Source of the DNA: Cryptomeria japonica
Lineage: Eukaryota > Streptophyta > Pinopsida > Cupressales > Cupressaceae
Direction of reading: 5' to 3'
NCBI RefSeq assembly: GCF_030272615.1
Contig: NC_081414.1
Coordinates: 760,953,148-761,017,147, forward strand
DNA: 64,000 nucleotides
The notes beneath the pieces were generated by a model. The model made no database searches. It was not told the origin of the DNA and saw only the letters and a program-made list of their open reading frames with translations. Each line of letters begins with the position of its first letter. Position 1 is the stretch's first letter. Made by a program: the position numbers and the translations under genes. This document shows, one piece after another, positions 59,231 through 64,000 of the stretch.

Positions 59231-59490
59231 GCAGGTTTATCTTCTATTTTTGTTACATAGGTGGCATGTGAAACCAGTTCATGATTCTAATTATATCAAG
59301 ATTTCCAATGGATTGGTACATGCATCATTTTTTGGTTAAATTTGACTTGGTTAATTTTTGTACTTTTAATTTCTATATCTAACTATTTTCAATTGTTGTT
59401 CTAGGTTTATATCTTAGGTAACTAAATGTTGTTGGTCCAGCGTCTAATTATATCAAGATTTAGACTAATGAATTGGTAGGCATCATTTAT
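58255..59490 (+). repeat. exon-like block repeated four times between motif clusters
   Basis: A ~95 bp block occurs near 58255, 58783, 59229 and 59400. It runs TTGTAGGTTTATCT, GGTGGCAT(T/G)TGAAA, TCAAGATTTCCAATGAATTG, GTAAGCATCATTTTTT. Each copy is bounded by a TGTAG acceptor-like and a GTAAGC donor-like site, so they resemble serial non-coding exons. They have no open frame. Confidence 0.6.
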
Positions 59491-60248
59491 TTGTTAAATT
59501 TATGAACTCGACCTCAAGAAATTGAATTACTTTTAATATACATGTACATTTAATAATTTAATTCTAATTAAGTTTTGCTTAAATTTTTTTATGCATGTAG
59601 ATACATCGTGTGTACAGGACAATTTAATTTGTCTCTAGGCGGAGATCTAATTTATCTAGATCGCTTTTGAAAATGCTTTTAATGTCTTAGATTGCATCAA
59701 ACTTATATAATACTTTAGATTTCAGAATATTGAGTTCTTTAATATATATATTTAAGACATGTGTGGATCTTGAAAGTTTTAAATTTGAGATGTGGACCAA
59801 ATTTTTATTATATTCAAGAGATGCACGGATTAAACTTTTTTATATAAGCTTTTAGTACATATGTGTACATGTGCTATTTTTAAAAAGATCAATTGCTTCA
59901 TTTATTTTTAATGTATATACATGTGTACATGTGTGCTATTTTTAAAAATATCAATTGCTCATGTGTATATATGTACGTTCTCTAGTGAAACAATTGCAAG
60001 CTTCATTTATTTTTAATGTATTTATTTATTTTTAGTACATGTACACATACATATATATAGATTTAAATTAAATTGTGTATTTATATAATTATATTTAATA
60101 TACATACATGTCAATCATTTTTAACATTGCACATGTATGTCATGAAATACATAGCTCCAGATGATTATAAATAAATAAATATACATAAATATAATGTCCA
60201 TGAAACATGTACATGTGTACTAGAAGTTCTCGTAAAACATATATATAT
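59491..60248. other. AT-rich DNA with ACATGTACA-type words, no gene
   Basis: Low-complexity sequence with repeated ACATGTGTACATGTG-like words (59860-60060). No coding signal. Confidence 0.5.
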
Positions 60249-60438
60249 CATGTACACATACATATCAAATCTATGTGTGATGAAACAAGTCCACATGTGG
60301 TCAACATGGAATATAATCAAAGCACGCGCAAAATAAACAAGTCCATGTACACATATACATATCAAGTCCATGTGTGATTCAAAACAAGTCCATGCTCAAC
60401 ATGAAATATATAATCAAAGTGCACAAAATAAACAAGTC
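60249..60438. repeat. 95 bp tandem duplication
   Basis: CATGTACACATACATATCAA (60249) recurs at 60344 as CATGTACACATATACATATC. Both copies contain ATGTGTGAT, AACAAGTCCA and AATAAACAAGTCC. Confidence 0.8.
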
Positions 60439-61381
60439 CCATGGGATGGAATGATCAAATGTCATTAATTAAACTGCATGAAAGATACATGTAACAAAGA
60501 TATATGTATATATTCCTCTTCAAGCCACGCGAACGAGAATGAGGAGAAGATCCACTCTGCAAGACAAAAATGAAATTTGGTGAGAACTACATAGTTCATA
60601 CATTAATTATATATATTAAAAATAGTTGAAAATTTTTAATTAGCACATACGTGTACATGAGTAGGCTCATCTCCTCTAGAATCCACTAAGGGCTCTACAT
60701 CTCTAGGTGCTATAGGGGTTGTCGATGCCACTACTATCTCATTCTATATAGTACACACACATATATATAGATTGATCAATTATTTAAAATAGAAATTTAA
60801 ATTAAATTTATATTTAAAATGTTCAATTTGAACTCTAAGATAAATTTAAATATAACTAAAATTTTTAAAGGTGGACTACCTGTGTACAAATCATATTTAA
60901 TTAGGTGTTTTTTAAATTTATTTAATTCAATTTTTAGGACCTACATAAAAGAAATAAATATATATATATATATATACACACACACATACACATACTTGAC
61001 TGAGATCATCTCCTCTACGCAATGTATCTTGGGTGACATCAACAAAAGCTCCACTATCAACAAGATCCTACAAGGTATTAAAAAAGGAGTTGTATGTCAA
61101 TTATATGCACACACGTGCATATATATTTAATATATACAAATTAATTTAATTTTTTAATAAAAACTCAACTTGTATTAAATTTAAATTTAAATCAACATTC
61201 ACCTTAAATGCAAACGATGTCTGCAGAAAACTAATAAGCGGGTCAGGATGATCATATGGCTCATCTGAATGTAAACCCATCCTGATGGTCGTGTCCACTT
61301 GTACAACAAAATTAATTATCTCTAAATTAATTACATGTTTAAATTTATTTAAAATATCATGTACTTGATGAACAAAATTAA

Positions 61382-61612
<231 letters not shown>

Positions 61613-62818
61613 AAGCTAGAGTGTCAACGTACAGAATCTATAGGCTCATTTGCAGCAATCGATGTTGGAGGAGTTGCACTCACCACATTGGCAGGTGGAT
61701 AATCCGACATGGAAGTCGGTGTCGTAGTGGACGCAAACATGGGTTGGAGACATACATGTAAATAGTGAAGATATATATAAATTTAAATATATATAACAAA
61801 CTGTATGTATATATTGTAAGACCCCATACATGTTTACCACGTGAATCATGATCTACGGGATGATCATCGACACAAATAAAATCGACATATGAACCAATAT
61901 TATCATGATCAGTGGATTCTCCCCATGCAACTGAAGAGGATGGACCGTGATGTGAACTCGAAGCAAGGTCTGGACGATCACGGGGCCCATAGCATAGTCG
62001 ATGGAAACTCATACAAAAATGAGGTGTTGATGTGCGTGGAATGGTTGTACTCATGTCAACATCATCCTCACCTCCTAGTACATCTCCACCAGTGTCAATG
62101 TGGCCACCTACTGAATCAGATGTCTGCTTACTAAGGCTGCCAGTGAGTGTGGTCAATGAATCCAATGTGGAGATAACAGAACGATGATGAACAGTCATAG
62201 GTATAACAGGCATAGGAGCCACAATGGCCTAGAGAGAAACAGGTTTGTTGGGGTCAATACGTGCCCCCAACCTATCTTGTGCCATGTCACCACCAACACC
62301 CTAGAATGCTCTAATATCAAAATAATTGGGCTTTAAACCCAAAACAAACTCTGCATAATTCTCTCCAAAAGTATAAAGGGCACTCTAAATTGGCATGTGG
62401 TGGCGAGTCAAATACCATCTGCCACCAATCCCAAAAATTATCAGCCATGCCCCGATGTGTACACCACCCCATGGATATGTGGGATTTGTTTGGTGGAATG
62501 GGTTCACCTGTGACGGGGCTTGAAAAATATGGAACTAAGTGAGATTTGTCTATTTTTAAGTCCAAAATATCCCTATAGGAGAGGCCATCAGAATAAAACA
62601 AGAATCTCTCTTCTCTCCATGCTCGATGTGAATCGAGCTCCACATCTATAGACCTAACTGCATCAATTACGTTTTATATCTTCGATGCAAAACGCTGCAT
62701 GTGTTGGGGACATATGTGGTGCTCTAAGGATCTCATTAACTTTTCCCTGTATGAAAATAACATTCTCATCAATAATGGCTCGATATCGAGCCTCATCGCA
62801 ACTAGGAGGTGGAGGTTG

Positions 62819-62942
62819 ATGCATGGGTGGAGGTGGAGGTGGGGGTGGGTGTGGAGGTGGAGGTGGAGGTGGAGGTGGGGGTGGGGGTGGAGGTGGAGGT
62901 GGTGCACCATGGGCAGGGTCATCTAGCGGGGGGGGGGGGGGG
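62819..62942. repeat. GGAGGT trinucleotide-type repeat plus G run
   Basis: GGTGGA-like units (62824-62902) code for the proline runs on the minus strand; a run of about 14 G lies at 62928-62942. Such tracts are prone to length change and sequencing error, which may account for the frame breaks beside them. Confidence 0.85.
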
Positions 62943-63000
62943 TTGAGCCCCTACTGCATTAAGCAAATCTTATATATCAAACTCATCCATGATTATGTGT

Positions 63001-63235
63001 ATGTAATCTGAGCTTTGCGTATATATATACATTTAATTACAAATCAAATAAAAATTTAAAAACTAACTTTTGAAACTAAAACATGAATAAATTATAAATA
63101 ATTTTAAAACATATCCAATCTACATATGTACATACATACAAGCTCTACAAACAAATAAATGATCAAGAATATATATATACATACATGTGTACAAGAAATC
63201 AAGAACATCTTTTTATGATCACATAAGAATTTCAC
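63001..63235. other. AT-rich upstream region of the proline-rich gene
   Basis: No gene seen. It would hold the promoter of the minus-strand gene; a TATATATATAC stretch lies at about 63021-63031 but cannot be assigned with confidence. Confidence 0.4.
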
Positions 63236-64000
63236 ATTTAACATCTACGAATTTTGTAATTAATCATAAGACACGTGACTTGAGGGGATTGGCCTAACTA
63301 GGACATGTGGCTTAAGGGGATCAAACTAGAATTAGGACAATTGGCTTTTAAGGGGATAGGCCTAATTAGGATGTATGTGGCTTAAGGGGAAAAAACTTTA
63401 AATAGGACACACGTGTGGCTTAAGGGGGGCGTTTTAAATAAATAATTACGACCATCCCCCTAAGACATGTGCATGTCCTTATTACATGTGTCTTAAGGGG
63501 ACATGTCATAATTAAATTTAACATCTACAAATTTTATAATTGGTCATTTAAGACACATGACTTAAATGGATTGGCCTAACTCTAGGACACATGGCTTAAG
63601 GGGGTAGGCCTAATTAGGATGTATGTGCTTAAGGGGAAGAATTTTTAAATAGGACACACGTGGCTTAAGGGGTACGGTCATAATAATACATGTTAAAAGG
63701 GGTATGGTCGTAATTAGTTAATTTCATACTTAGAATAGGAATTTCAAATTTAACATCTACAAAATTTATAATTAATCATTTAAGACACGTGACTTAAGGG
63801 GATTGGCCTAACTAGAACATGTGGCTTAAGTGGATCAAACTAGTTCAATAGGACAATTGGCTTTTAAGGGGATAGGCCAAATTAGGATGTATGTGGCTTA
63901 AGGGGAAGAAACTTTAAATAGGACACACATGTGGCTTAAGGAGATCATTTTAAATAAGTAATTACGACCATCCCCTTAAGACACGTGCATACATCCTAAT
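63236..64000 (-). repeat. right array of the motif, inverted, running off the window
   Basis: Copies of GGACATGTGGCTTAAGGGG and variants (GACACGTGACTTAAGGGGAT, GGACACACGTGTGGCTTAAG) every ~30-40 bases, the reverse complement of the array at 57936-59230. A higher-order unit starting TTTAACATCTACAAATTTTA begins near 63236, 63517 and 63752. A few copies are in the opposite sense (CCATCCCCCTAAGACATGTG, near 63451). The array is cut by the window end. Confidence 0.9.

Noticed and set aside
62823-63011. Plus-strand poly-glycine frame
   Set aside because: Antisense of the proline-rich coding repeat; ends in unrelated AT-rich sequence.

Overview
This is nuclear DNA of a land plant. The DNA is AT-rich and packed with decayed retrotransposons, nested insertions and microsatellites. 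The only genes that look host-like and intact are two small heat-shock protein genes. The bloated repeat landscape, including a 4.3 kb LTR, ~2 kb LTRs and old L1-type LINEs, would fit a gymnosperm such as a conifer; that placement is inference and nothing in the window proves it.

Layout. 0-5.5 kb: AT-rich DNA with a Ty3/gypsy reverse-transcriptase scrap, degenerate TTAGGG-like repeats, and sHSP gene 1 on the minus strand with its TATA box and a perfect heat-shock element. 5.5-14 kb: two dead L1-type LINEs placed tail to tail, the minus-strand one split by a ~970 bp element with 21 bp terminal inverted repeats. 14-21.8 kb: a large imperfect palindrome rich in CT/GA, whose left arm is interrupted by a 4335 bp solo-LTR-like insertion with a perfect 5 bp target duplication; the right arm preserves the unoccupied site. 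22.5-23.3 kb: sHSP gene 2, same strand, same length and same intron position as gene 1. 25.8-27.3 kb: a Ty3/gypsy gag-protease remnant. 27.5-31.5 kb: tandem repeats, a TATG/CATA microsatellite, a ~525 bp foldback element and a GC-rich hairpin. 31.6-36.3 kb: a 3'-truncated Ty1/copia element on the minus strand. 36.3-44.15 kb: a minus-strand LTR element with two ~2.05 kb LTRs and a gag with two zinc knuckles but no recognisable pol.

44-58 kb is a mosaic. A degenerate transposase-like gene occurs twice (47.7-50.4 and 56.4-57.6 kb). Between the copies lie a tandemly amplified LTR segment carrying solo copia LTRs, gag fragments, and an LTR-gag piece in the opposite orientation. 58-64 kb holds two oppositely oriented arrays of a short motif, CCCCTTAAGCCACATGTCC and its complement. 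They flank a broken multi-exon gene on the minus strand that encodes a proline-rich protein. The transposase-like gene, the inverted arrays and the proline-rich gene may be parts of one large, poorly described DNA transposon; this is the best candidate for a new system here, and it remains a hypothesis.

The two sHSP genes would act together as heat-induced cytosolic chaperones. Nearly everything else is non-functional mobile DNA whose breaks record nested insertion, tandem duplication and recombination.
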